DNA of 64,000 bases, taken from Syngnathus acus. Taxonomy: Eukaryota; Chordata; Actinopteri; Syngnathiformes; Syngnathidae. The DNA lies in NCBI RefSeq assembly GCF_901709675.1, contig NC_051091.1:7042967-7106966 (forward strand), read 5' to 3'. This document shows, piece after piece, positions 53,038 to 64,000 of this stretch. The stretch's first letter is position 1, and each line of letters opens with the position of its first letter. The translations under genes were made by a program, and so were the position numbers. The notes beneath the pieces were generated by a model, which did not search any database, was not told where the DNA came from, and saw only the letters and a program-made list of their open reading frames with translations.

Positions 53038-55079
53038 ATAAAAACCTTTTAAACTTTTCAAGCATACGTCTTCTATTGACGATGTGATCTTGTTGCCATG
53101 AATGCAGAAAGGTTTGTAATAAACTACCAACACTGAAATCAGATTCCTTTTGCATCAGGTGCCCAGTGGCTGTCAATAGCCTTTCTTTTTTCATTAATGG
53201 ACATGCACACACAGCAAACAGCAAAGCATCAACACTCGCATAAAGCTTTACAAACACAAAGTATAATACAAAAAAAAAAAAAAAGAATGCACGGATTGGA
53301 CCACACAAGGACACCAAGCCCACTTGAGCCTCAATCAGACTAACCTTGAGAGCTACTAGTCCTTTCTCCTCCTCGGAGCTGACTCAAATTATTTTGAATA
53401 CCAATGAAACTTAATTGCGGATTTCCTTGCTTTGCCTTGAATGGGAACACTCATAGAAATCGCCAAACTTTACTTGTCTGCCCTCAAAAATCCTATGTGT
53501 GTCAAACCCCTGGTTTGCGGGCCACAAGTGACCCGGTAAGCAGTGAAATCTGCTTCGGGGGGGGGGGGGCACAAAAAAAAAAAGTTGCTTTACCGGGTCA
53601 CTCGCTAGTGTGTTTTCCTCTGTCTGGCCTGTGACAGTCTTTCATGGTAAAGCTCTTGTCTTACCTGAGGATTAGGTGGATCAGGCCTTGATTGGCAGTT
53701 CTTCCTTTGTTCCTCCAGGAACACCATGTTTGGGGTTGCACAAGAACATAGGCGGGAAACTGGTGCAATAATACACCCGAGGTGGAGCGGGTGTGTAAAA
53801 GATGAAGTCTCCTTGAATATGTTTGGGCACATGCCCGCATTAGTGGAAATGTGCACGATTGTGTGTGCCCACCAAAGTGTGTCTGCTGCATTTGGATGTG
53901 CGTGTAAAGGGAAGGGAAAGGTGTGTGTCTGTGTGTGCGTGTGTGTGTGTGTGTGTGCACATTGAGCCCCACTGTCAGTCCCTGCCATGTTTTACAGCCT
54001 GCACAGTGATTAGAGCTGTCGACTCTGATGTGATGACACGGGTTGAAACCACAGCAGGGGAGGGAAGGAGAGACGCAGAGAAGTGGTAGAGGCAAAGAAA
54101 GACAGGCAACAAGAGGCTGATCCGGGGTCAGGAAGAGATCAGAGGGAAAGAAAGTTTGAGGGGAGAAGGTTTGAGAAAGAAGCTTGACCTTGACAACAGC
54201 TGCAGCTAACAAAAGTGTTGCTCTGCACTGGACAGCAGGTATGGGCTGTAGACAACCACTCACTGTTCACTGAAGCTCAGTAGCACCATATGCAAGAGAA
54301 CCTCTCAGGTTAAAACTAGTAAAATTCCATTCTTATTTTTTTTTTTTTTAGACTGATCCACGTACGAGGTCTCAATTCCTGAGTAGTCACTGATACCAAG
54401 TTCCGATACCACTAGTTCGTTGCATACATAAAATTTCCCCCCAAAACAATAACAGATCATTTCAAAGAAAGAGCGAGTGAAAATATACCAATCTGGCATT
54501 TTCCTTTAAATCACATGAAATTAATGACAATTTTCTATTATTCTAATTTCTCATTCCTTATCGTTAAACAGACACAAGGCGGCAGCCGATGCTGGTATTG
54601 GTTGTCATCGCGAGTGCCCATAACTTGAAATAATCTGGTATCGGCGTGTCAAAAGTGTTCTGGAACATTGCTTGATCAGAGATGGGAATTTTTTTTTAAG
54701 CACTTAAAGCAAATTGTCTGGCCAAACTCAAACATTGTCCTTCTGAAATTAAAACATGTTTACTCCACTCATCCTTCAGACTCAAGAAAACTTTCTGACC
54801 TTCTTACACAAACCTGTGCTTGACATGCGTTCACTTCTACTGTGCCCCATTTCCATATGTTCTTAATTGGAAGGGCCAGAGAGAGGTTTGAAAAAAAATA
54901 TATAATGTCCACATGGAAAGGGGAGGGAGCCGTGCTGGCTTGTTTGGGTTTAATGTCTGCTCCTGCCCTAATAGAGAATAAATAAACTTAGCCTTGTAGA
55001 GCGACACACAGGTTAGCTTCTACTCGCACGGCCAGTCAAAGCTAATACAGCAGAAAATGCTCCCCGTCCTCCCCGTGTG
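53038..55079. other. intergenic, no gene seen
   Basis: Non-coding. Holds a short inverted repeat (53527-53539 with 53590-53602), G12-like and A11 runs between its arms, and a TG-rich tract (53926-53958). Confidence 0.6.
53527..53602. repeat. 13-bp inverted repeat around G and A homopolymers
   Basis: AGTGACCCGGTAA (53527-53539) is exactly complementary to 53590-53602. The 50-bp interior carries a G run and an A run. It may be the remnant of a small MITE. Confidence 0.7.
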
Positions 55080-55580
55080 CTGATACTGTTATTACTGCCG
55101 CTTAATAAGGCCCAGATGCCCAATATTAGACGTAATCTTTCAGGATAGTTTTGTTTATGTAATTTAATTTTTCGAGGCAGTTGTTTCCAATTAGATTGTT
55201 TAAAAGTTTTAATTGAATTAAATGAGAGATCCTCATGAAGAGAAATGGCAAGATGATAAGAAAAGCAAACCTGGACAAGAGCCAGAGTAGCTCGCGTGCG
55301 TGCGTGCGTGTGTGTGTGCGCGCGCACGCCATGAAACATACCTATCATTAAAACGCTCCCATTATTGCCAAGCCACTCAGGAGTGAGAACTGCATCGTCG
55401 ATGGTAATTATGACGTTATGAGGTGGCAATTACGTTGAAATGTGTTTGACTGTCAAACGCCCACTACAATGACATGTCAGCCTGCTGAGATGAGCATCAA
55501 ATGGTTGTAATGGAGAGAATGAAAGAAACAATAGCGACGCCTGGGCTGCTTTGCTGCAAAATGGATTCAGACAAAAGAAA
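55080..55580. promoter_or_regulatory. candidate conserved non-coding cluster
   Basis: Two compact stretches (about 55080-55270 and 55335-55580) separated by a GCGTGCGTG tract. They are rich in TAATTT, CAATTA, TAATTA, TGACAT and similar homeodomain/TALE-like words, with no plausible exon. The enhancer reading is by appearance only. Confidence 0.3.
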
Positions 55581-56371
55581 TGGCGACAAGTTGACCTGAC
55601 TTGTGGAATTTGAATTGCGGAACAACTGCTGTCTGTGTGACGCTGATTGATTTCGGATTTGGTTGACTTTCGACAGAGTTTCCAGTTGCGGTGGATTGTT
55701 TTTGAAATAATTTGGTTCTGTTTGTGGCTAATGGAAAATCTGAAGCTCTCAAATTTGACACCCATCACAATATACCAATCCAAATCTTTTGTATCCTAAA
55801 AAGCTGTTAATTACAGGAAAAGCGTTCACTGTTCTCTAACACAATTCATTTTTGTTTGAGATTGGGTTGAATGATGTTCTTGTTTTGCCCACAGGGGGCA
55901 CACGTGAGTACTTTTGTGTATCTGCGTAACTGTAGTTGTTCTTACCTCCGTGTTGGTGAACGTACGCATCCCTGTTGACTTGGCACCTACCCACTGAAAG
56001 TATGAAAGGCTTGCCATTTCTTCTCCCTCCAGAGTTTTTGGGAGGTGAGGGTCCGTAGATCATGGCACGGTGTGGGATAGGTTGGGGTGCGGAGGCAACA
56101 TGTCAAATGCCTCAAAGGAAGAATGGGCGAGTGTGTGTCAAAGCATTCCAGAGGAGAGAAAAAAGGAAGACAAGGATCCCTTCAGAAGGCAGGGAAGTGT
56201 TGCATGACTGCTGTTTCATAAACACGCACACACACACCAATGCAGACATCTCTGGGGGAGGAATTGCATCCTGATGTTTTTTCTCTCTCTGGTAACTTTA
56301 GTATGGATGATTTAACGCTTAACTGCAATCAGTGTTAAAGCGTTCCACAAGGCTCACTCAGACGGAGCTGC

Positions 56372-56404
56372 TGTGTGTGTATGTGTGTGTGTGTGTGTGT
56401 GTGT
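56372..56404 (+). repeat. (TG)n microsatellite, interrupted
   Basis: TG units with one AT interruption. Confidence 0.9.
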
Positions 56405-57330
56405 CCCGCAGCCATAACAGACTCCCGGGCTGTTTAGAGAGGCTGGCTACAATGCGGAGGACAGATGTGGAAAACCCCTGGCTCTCCAGACAAGGGCCTC
56501 CTTCATCCCTCCTTACGCGATCCTTCACTAAGTCGGTGGGACGGGGAGATGGAGTTACAGAACTAACTTCCTGGTTTACATCAAACGCCCTTTGCATGCA
56601 GTTCGTCTGAGTGTAGCAGCACCTCCTCCTCGTCTTCCTCCACCACCTCTCCCTATCACTCTCTCGTTCTATCTGCAGGGAGTCTATCACTCCATCTTTC
56701 CATCCAGACATGTGCACAAACACAGTAACGTCCGGCTCTGTCTGCGCCACTCAAAAACAAGCTCGTCTGGCATTTTCATCCCCAAAGTGCTGAGATCTGC
56801 GTTTGATGTCACTAATCTGCGTTGCGGCAAGTCAAGACACTTGGCATGACAACGCAGCCGAACTGGTGAGCTGACAAAAATGGGTTGTGATGAAAGGGAA
56901 GGCCGCAACTGGAGGAAAGTTTTGGATGGAGCTCTGGAGCTCTGGTGTTTGGCAAAGGATGCTGTGGTTGAAAGAGTCCAAGCACGAAGCAGCAGGTGTT
57001 TGTGCTGTGTAAGAGGCATGGCTGAGGCAGCCGGCCGCAGAGGGCAGTCAGTAGCCAGTGAGCCACGGAACAAGTTGGGGAAAGGGATTGGCTCTTATCT
57101 GCCTACTCGTCTGCAGCTGTATTTACCTCCTTTGTTTGTTGTTCCCTAAGCAGTTGGAGAGATATATGTGTATGTGTGTGTGTGTGTGTGTGCAAGAGTG
57201 TGCGTGTGTTTGCTGTCCCCTGTGCACCCTGAGGAAGACTGGGAATTTTCTGTGTCAGTGCGTCAGAGGATTTTGGTCAGAGTTTTGTTGATCCTGTCTT
57301 TGTTGATCCTGTGTTGTTGTAGAGAGAGGA

Positions 57331-57411
57331 GGGGGGGGGGGGGGGGGGGAGAAGATTGAAGCATTAGCCATGGCAGCCCGGATTTAACCCTCTCCTGCCC
57401 CCCCCCCCCCC
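57331..57411. repeat. G19 and C14 homopolymers 48 bp apart
   Basis: G run 57331-57349 and C run 57398-57411 on the same strand are complementary and could pair or form a G-quadruplex. Prone to assembly error. Confidence 0.85.
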
Positions 57412-58313
57412 TCCCTCCACACCTCTACTGCCAAGCAGGGCCACACGGTTCTCTGACCTATCCCAAGTCGCGCCCAACTGCTGCAAACAAACAGTGCGAA
57501 AAAGCTCTTGGTTCCTGTCATGCTCTCTGAAGCGAGGCAACTTCCAATTATTGGCCTCCAAAGTTCGCTCAGGCACTCACAAGGTGTGTGTAGTCCAATG
57601 TTTGTGGCTCGGAGCCAAGACTTTTATGACCAGTTCAAACAGGGTACACACATTGCGATAATGTGGATGTTTTTAGACCCGATTCTTTTCTTCTTACTAA
57701 ATTCCACAACGGCCTTCTCGTTTTTGTCATCAACATCACACACTAGAAGAGAGAATAAGAACACACCCAACTATCGTATTGTCATCTGCGCGGGGTTGAG
57801 GTTGGAAAAATAGTTAGTAGTCCTCCACATTCCTCCTGAGCACCCCGCTCGTCATGGTGTCCCATCTGAAGAGGGAAGTGGACTGAAGGCAGCCTAAGAG
57901 CCTTAACTTCCCAGTGTGACGCTGAAGTTCCAAACCAACAGAGGAAGGAACACAGCTTGGAATCTTAATAACTATTACCAAATGTGTGTGGGAGAGGGAG
58001 AGAAGCAGAGAGAGAGAGAATATTTAAATCAAAAATCTTGAAATATTGTCGCTTTTTTTGTTTTCTACTTCATATTTTGGCTGCGATGATTCATACTCGG
58101 AAAAAGCCATCGATGCAATCCATTCGCACAATTGTGCGGCAAGTAGTCTGAATGAAAATGATAATTTGAAGACTCAATTTGGCAATAATAATTTGAAATA
58201 AGGCTCAGCAAAACAAAACAAAAGACAAGGAAGTGGAACCTGAGATAGCGTGCACCAGCCACATATTAAAACACAAACGTGAAGGAGGGAGAGAACCCGA
58301 CGGGATGCTGAGG

Positions 58314-58324
58314 TGTGTGCGTGT

Positions 58325-58393
<69 letters not shown>
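58314..58393 (+). repeat. (GT)n microsatellite
   Basis: About 38 GT units with two interruptions near the ends. It explains the His/Thr repeat frames on the minus strand. Confidence 0.95.
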
Positions 58394-61300
58394 AGCTGTG
58401 GCAATCACACAAACAAATTAATTAATCTCCCATTGCATTAGGAGGGGGTAGGTTGATGAATTGAACTACTCTTGCGCCACCTCCCCCCTCCATCTTTCCC
58501 CATCTGATGGTTTATCCCCTTTTCATATGCTGGCCTTTGCTAGCAATAAACATCTGATTGCAAATGCAGCCTTTTGTATGTCTTTCTTTATTTAGTGACT
58601 GACAGCCTCTGCTTTTTTTTTTGCTCATCTTTTATTTGCATGATGCTGCATGCATGAACTAGGCGGGTTTTTAAAGGGGAGTGTATTTAAGCCTGCAGGT
58701 AGGCCTTTAAAGTTCAAAGAATACCAAATGTTCAAGCTACTCTAGGCTATATCTTCTGCACACATTTACAATCTATAAATTGCATTCATCAATATTATTC
58801 TAGTGGAACCGCCAAAGTCAAATGCAGTGTGTTCTTTGGGGATTTCAAAACAAACTGGAATTTAAGTATAGTTGGAGTCATTTGCTCCAACAATTTGGTA
58901 TAATATTTTTTACTTGTTGCACATGCCATCTAAGTTGAAGTATTTAACATTTTCATCTAAATTGCCATAAAAGGTTAGTCATTCTCATTTTAGTGAAAAA
59001 TGAAACACTCTTAATGTGCCGTTAAACACTTCAAGGAAGGCAAAAAAAAAAACAAATCTGAAAAATCTTATTGTACCTTCAATTTATTTATTTTTAATAA
59101 ACCATAGCAGAAAAGCAACCAAACAGGGCTTCTTCAGCTTTGCTGAAACTATTGCGGAATATCTTTTTGTACATTCCCAAAAAATAAACCCACAAACATT
59201 TAGAACAACTTAAACATTAGATCATACAATCCGTTCTCACATAACGACAGAAAGTATTACGGTCTTATTTTTTTCAACTCTAAATTCATATGGTAACGTG
59301 ACCGAGCTGCTAAATTGATCTTGACTGCTATTATTTTAAAAGGCTAGGTTTCTTTGTGGCAAACCTCATTTTCTCACTATGCTCACGTCTGATTGACAAG
59401 CACATAAAAGGCTCTTTTATACATTACCTATTACAACTGTAGACGACCCCGCTCAGAAAGATTACGGCTCGTATTGAGACTTATTTGGCATCCGTGCATA
59501 TGGAGATCGGTCCCGGCTCGTGATGACGGATTCTGAGAACCCAGTAAAAAAAAAAAAAAAAAAAAAGATCCATCAGTCACTGAACAAGCTGATGTTCTGT
59601 GTTTTTACTGCTCTGCTCAATAAATGAAAATCCGTAATTCAAGTGGTACCGGCTCGTTAACATTTCGAAAATACTTAAATGAGGGTCATTTGCTCGATGT
59701 TCACAGCTCAGCTATTGACTTAACTGTTGAATAGTTAAATGAAATGCTCAGGCATTATTTTTTGGAAAGAAAATACTGTAAAATATGAACTCTTTTCTAG
59801 ATAATATTGAGTCCTTCAGAACCCACACGGGCAGAAGAAAAGAAATGATGGTCGTTGCACCGAATGGTATTGACGTCTTTTAACAGATTTATTTTATACA
59901 GGTATAAATGGTTGGCAGTCGACCAAGTCCAAGGCAAAACAGCGGGACATTTATTCAGCCATAAAACAAACAGGTTGCTGTGTGTGTGTGTGTGTGTGTG
60001 CGCGTGTGTGTGTTTGTGTGTGTCTGCAGTCTGAAACGTGTTGAGTCATTTTAGCCAAATGAATATTAAAGCAGGCGTTTATTCATGAGTGAGATTTACG
60101 ATTGCCTCAGATCCTTCTGAATGGCAATAATTTGTAGAAACCCCACATTAGAAGAAGCCAAACTGGTTGGTGACTGTCCCCACGGCAACAGTTAATAATC
60201 ATCCCAATAAAAAAATCTTGGTGTCCCTCACTTGTACCGACATCCCTTTTTCACATTTCCAGAGAAAACACATCACATCACATGTTTTGTTTTGTTTTTT
60301 TTAAATAATTAAATTTAATTGCTTCAAACACGGTTAATCAATCCATTCCACATAATCAACCCTGATTGCAACAAATTCTATCAGGTCAATCAGGAACATG
60401 CAGTCAGTCGGTCTTTAGTGAGAAATGTTGCAAAAGTTCAACAAAACTCTCGTATGAGTTTGTCTCCTTGTCGCTTCTTGTTCATTCCTCGCTTGCCTTC
60501 CTTGTCTTTGTGTGTAATCTAATTCAGCAAAACTGAAATGCAACTTCTCCAGGGAGATAGGCTCAGAATGTCAGATGCCGTAAAACCCGCGTTCCACAAA
60601 AGTTAAACCCACCAAACCTTTTAGGTTCAAAGCAACAAGCGCCCTTCGCATGACGCAACAATTTTGCATTGATTGTTCCAATTCTCTTAGGCCTTCTCAT
60701 GTTTTTTTTTCTCTTTTCTCCGTGCAGAGAGCGATACACGTTAAAGAAAGAACGCATGCTTGCGGATGAGTGTTTGTGGAGACATGGGAGTTGAGAAGGC
60801 AGCATCCCACCAGGGTTGAGATTCTTAAATATGCCTCAAGATCTTTTAGTGATGCAACAGTGATGCAGGGCTGTCAATGTGTGTTTGTGCGTCGGAGCGA
60901 GTCGTCATCTTGCGCTGTTTAATGCACTTTTTCAACCCCGGGAGGAAATTATAGGGTCTACATTGATGAGCCGGGGAAAACCCCCTCCTTCTCAATCTTG
61001 CTCGCGAGTGTGTATCAAAGTGTGTGTGTGCTTGTGCATTTGTTTGTGAGCGTGTGGATAAGAGTGGAAGGGCAGCTATCTGTGACATCACACGTGGACG
61101 TGTCTGTTAATAGCGAATGCCCCATACTGCCATTGCCTTTGTTTGCCAAGGACATCCATATGCATGAAGCGTGTGTGTGTACGTGTGTGTGTGTGCGTGT
61201 GTGTGTGCGTACATGGGGGTTTTACTAATTACTAGATTTCTATCATGAATATGTATGGCCGCATTCTTTATTATGGGATTGGCTTCTACACATCGCACGG

Positions 61301-64000
61301 GTTGACGAGTGGCACGGGGAAGGACGACAGACAGGCCCGAGAGAGGACACACCTCTTTATCTTTGTCTGTCAGAACTAAATAGTAATCTGCATCACATCC
61401 ACTTTGCCATCTTTTTATATAATATAGACAAAATTCTGTATCAAAGCTTGGATAAATAGTGTTCCAGTGATTGTAAGAAATAAAAAAATAAAAAATCCAT
61501 GTCGCTAATTCAATTGTACTGTCTGATGAGCTTGATTGTCATGAGAGACAAAAGACAATAATAAAAATGTGATTTTAGCTAGGGATGGGCGAATACGATA
61601 CCATATCCATTTCAAAACAAAATGATGGTATTGGTATGCAAAATGATGATACCGATGACAAGGTGGTGTGATGATGACAAGGAAACAAAAAAAAAAAAGC
61701 ATGTTCTAATATTATAAATACAATTAATTAGTGAATTCCTGTTGTCAACTTTCTGAGCGAGCTGTTTGATTTGATGTTTAGTTTAGATTCAATATCAATC
61801 AAATGGCAAGAAAAATGTTACCTGAAACATTGTACAGTTAACAAAAGTTTTATGATGGTAACATTTGGAGCCTGGTAGAAAATGTCTTGAAATTAGTCAT
61901 TAGGTTTTTATTCCATAAGGTCTGGCGGTTCCAAATACTATATGATTAAAACAAAAAATCGTATACAAAATCTTGTACATCTTATATCTTACACAGTTTG
62001 ATCATATTTACATGAAGCTTGCTTGTCCAAAGAAGTTACTTTTAGACAATGTCGAGCTATAATGAAACATACTTTTCCTTCATCCCCTTGGCAGGTCCTG
62101 TACATTCTTTTTCTTTCTTTCTTTTACACACAATGCACCAACGGCCCCAATTTAAACTTACACTCATGCGATCTGACATGTATACAAAATACCGGGCATT
62201 AAGTATTTTTCTGCCTCGTATTGTTTTTCCACATGGACAAACTCAATTACAAGTGCCATGGAAGCCTTTCCTCGGGTTTAGTTGGGGGCGGGGTCAATGA
62301 TGGCGTCAATAATGTATACAGCAGGGGAAAATGCATTTGAAAGCACACCGGACAAGCAAAGCAAGTGTCATCTGCTTTATTATCTGTCTACTCCCCAACA
62401 TAGTTTTTGTCCCTTTTATTCCCGCCGTACTCGGCCTGTGTTCACTTTCACCTCTTTTAAACTCACCACAGCCACCGAAATCAGACAATCGGAGGACGGT
62501 GAAAGCTGCTATCTCACTCCCTGCAACCAGTGCTATACCTCTGACAATAGCCTTGCAATCTGAGCGAAGCAAGGGAAATAAAAGAGTAGGACATGGTTTT
62601 AAAGAAGGGAGAATGTCAACTGTCAATCTGGCTGATGCTGGAATCAGCGCAAGCCATCAAACTTGGATCCTAAGAGAAATGGGGAGGGGGGGGGGTGCAA
62701 CGAGTGCAGTGTGTAATGAGGGGAAGGGGGAAAAAAAAATGACAGAAGCTTCATTTGGTGGGTTTGAGTTGTCATTGTAGCGCAAAGCTCTCTTCAGCAT
62801 CTCGCCATCTTGTGCGATGGCCGGTTTGTGGCTTTGGAGTGCTTGGCTCCCTTTTTGCACGCATGGGAATGGCGCTGAGGTGAACATGAAAGAAAGGCGA
62901 TCAGGGCCACCGCTGTTTGTGAGTTTTAACACAGACATCACAAGTTTCCAAAAAAGAGAGAGGGCACTGGGGAGCAGCAGGGAATAGAGCTGTGGAGAAA
63001 GCAAAGTTGCACAGGAGAGGAGGAGGATGTGAGGAAGAGCGGCAGCCCTGTTTGAAGAGCGCTGTTGAAATAAATCAGTATGTTTACGTTCTGGAGGAAC
63101 AAAGTGTTCCGTTGGCAGGAGAGCACTTGTCTGTCCGTTTCGCCTTGCTCTGTTTTTACCTGAGCCTTTTGTGTTTGTGTGTGTGTGTCAAGGACGCTTC
63201 TTTTTGCCAATCAAGTCTTTTGCCAAGGAGCTCGATAGAAAAATGTAACTTGAGAATTGTTGCGTATGACGCTTTGTCATTCACTCTTCTTGTGGAAGTG
63301 GGTTGATTTTGTTGCTGATTGTCATTGTTTTCTTTGGAACTGAATTGCCTTCTTGCATTAATGTAAATTTGATACTGCTCTAATAAGTGACACTAATTGC
63401 TTTTTAACTTCACATGATTTTGAAATTGTTCTGCTTGTCATTTTTCTATCAAGAAAAAAAACATGAAGTGCCTCTTGAAACAATTGTGACAAAATAGAGC
63501 GCACTACATAGATGCCACCAGCAGAGGCGCTAATTAATCATTCTAACATTAACCATGTGATTGATTGGCGTATCAACCTAAGACTTTCCTCATTAAAAAT
63601 CTACACAAAATTAATTGTTAAAGTTGCAGAGCAGGAGCTAAAAGCATCAAATCAAGCAGACAGACAGAAGCTTTTACTGATAGCACAACTTGAGAGTATC
63701 TCAACTTTTCGCCAACGTCGGTGACACCGCCAAGTGGAAGCTATCAAGCCAAAGGGAGCCGCAGGAACCCGTCCCGTATCTGGACCGCTCCGTCTCCTTC
63801 ATTGTCCTCGTCTGCTTCGTCTATCGTTGACCAGACTGCCCAGAGCAGAGAGGAAAAGGGGTGGGGCGGAGGGGCAGAGAGGCGAGAACGATAGCCAAGT
63901 TTGATTTTATTATCTGGAATGTATCAACTTAATCACAGCTCCATTCTCCCCCGGTCCTCCCCTGGGCTTCTGGAAGACACTGAAGGAAAATTGGAAAAGT
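58394..64000. other. intergenic to the right edge, no gene seen
   Basis: AT-rich, with a possible conserved element at about 58490-58700 (octamer ATTTGCAT at 58634-58641), TG tracts (59979-60018, 61165-61207), and A runs (59547-59566). No exon recognised on either strand. The last 300 bp are richer in GC but hold no known coding motif. Confidence 0.6.

Larger units (their letters stand above)
55581..58313. other. intergenic, no gene seen
   Basis: No recognised exon. Contains TG tracts (56372-56404, 57171-57191) and a G19 run followed by a C14 run (57331-57411). Long frames here are microsatellite-derived. Confidence 0.6.

Noticed and set aside
24296-64000. Known vertebrate microRNAs from the syntenic human 1q32 region (miR-29, miR-135, miR-181, miR-205)
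   Set aside because: Near matches to their mature sequences were looked for by eye and none extended beyond 8-10 bases.

Overview
This window is teleost fish nuclear DNA. It has spliced vertebrate genes with GT-AG introns, long introns and intergenic space, abundant (TG)n, (GA)n and (CT)n microsatellites, and two copies of a tRNA-derived SINE with an ATGG-repeat tail of a kind common in percomorph fishes. The repeat flavour loosely recalls syngnathid-like percomorphs, but the species cannot be fixed from the sequence. There are no bacterial-style operons, CRISPR arrays or phage genes. Almost all long open frames are chance frames or microsatellite translations.

Two real genes are present, arranged head to head. 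On the minus strand, positions 1 to about 21.5 kb hold the 5' end of srgap2 (SLIT-ROBO Rho GTPase-activating protein 2). Coding exon 1 is 21058-21124, a 19.4 kb intron 1 follows, and coding exon 2 is 1458-1654. The gene continues off the left edge inside intron 2. On the plus strand, the complete four-exon gene fam72a lies at 22675-23934 and encodes 149 residues that align with human FAM72A without indels. The start codons are 1.55 kb apart. The same SRGAP2-FAM72A divergent pair exists in humans, where it was duplicated in the human lineage, so this window shows the ancestral single pair in a fish.

The 21.1-22.7 kb intergenic segment is the shared promoter. On the fam72a side it carries four CCAAT boxes, the last three about 30 bp apart, followed 26 bp later by a CHR-like TTCAAA. 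This is the architecture of G2/M cell-cycle promoters bound by NF-Y and DREAM/MuvB. The srgap2 side is a CpG-rich leader without an obvious TATA box.

From about 24.3 kb to the right edge (40 kb) I find no recognisable gene. This gene desert holds a Tc1/mariner-like MITE (33320-33731), two SINEs (34420-34781, with a perfect 14-bp target-site duplication; and about 46368-46712), a perfect 58-bp inverted repeat with a 13-nt loop (42126-42254), many microsatellites, and several AT-rich, homeodomain/POU-motif-rich stretches that look like conserved non-coding enhancers. Two unexplained longer open regions (40564-41181, and the two-strand overlapping frames at 52030-53037) are reported as unidentified. 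No convincing new molecular system was found. The most informative observations are the promoter architecture, the conserved gene pair, and the hairpin.
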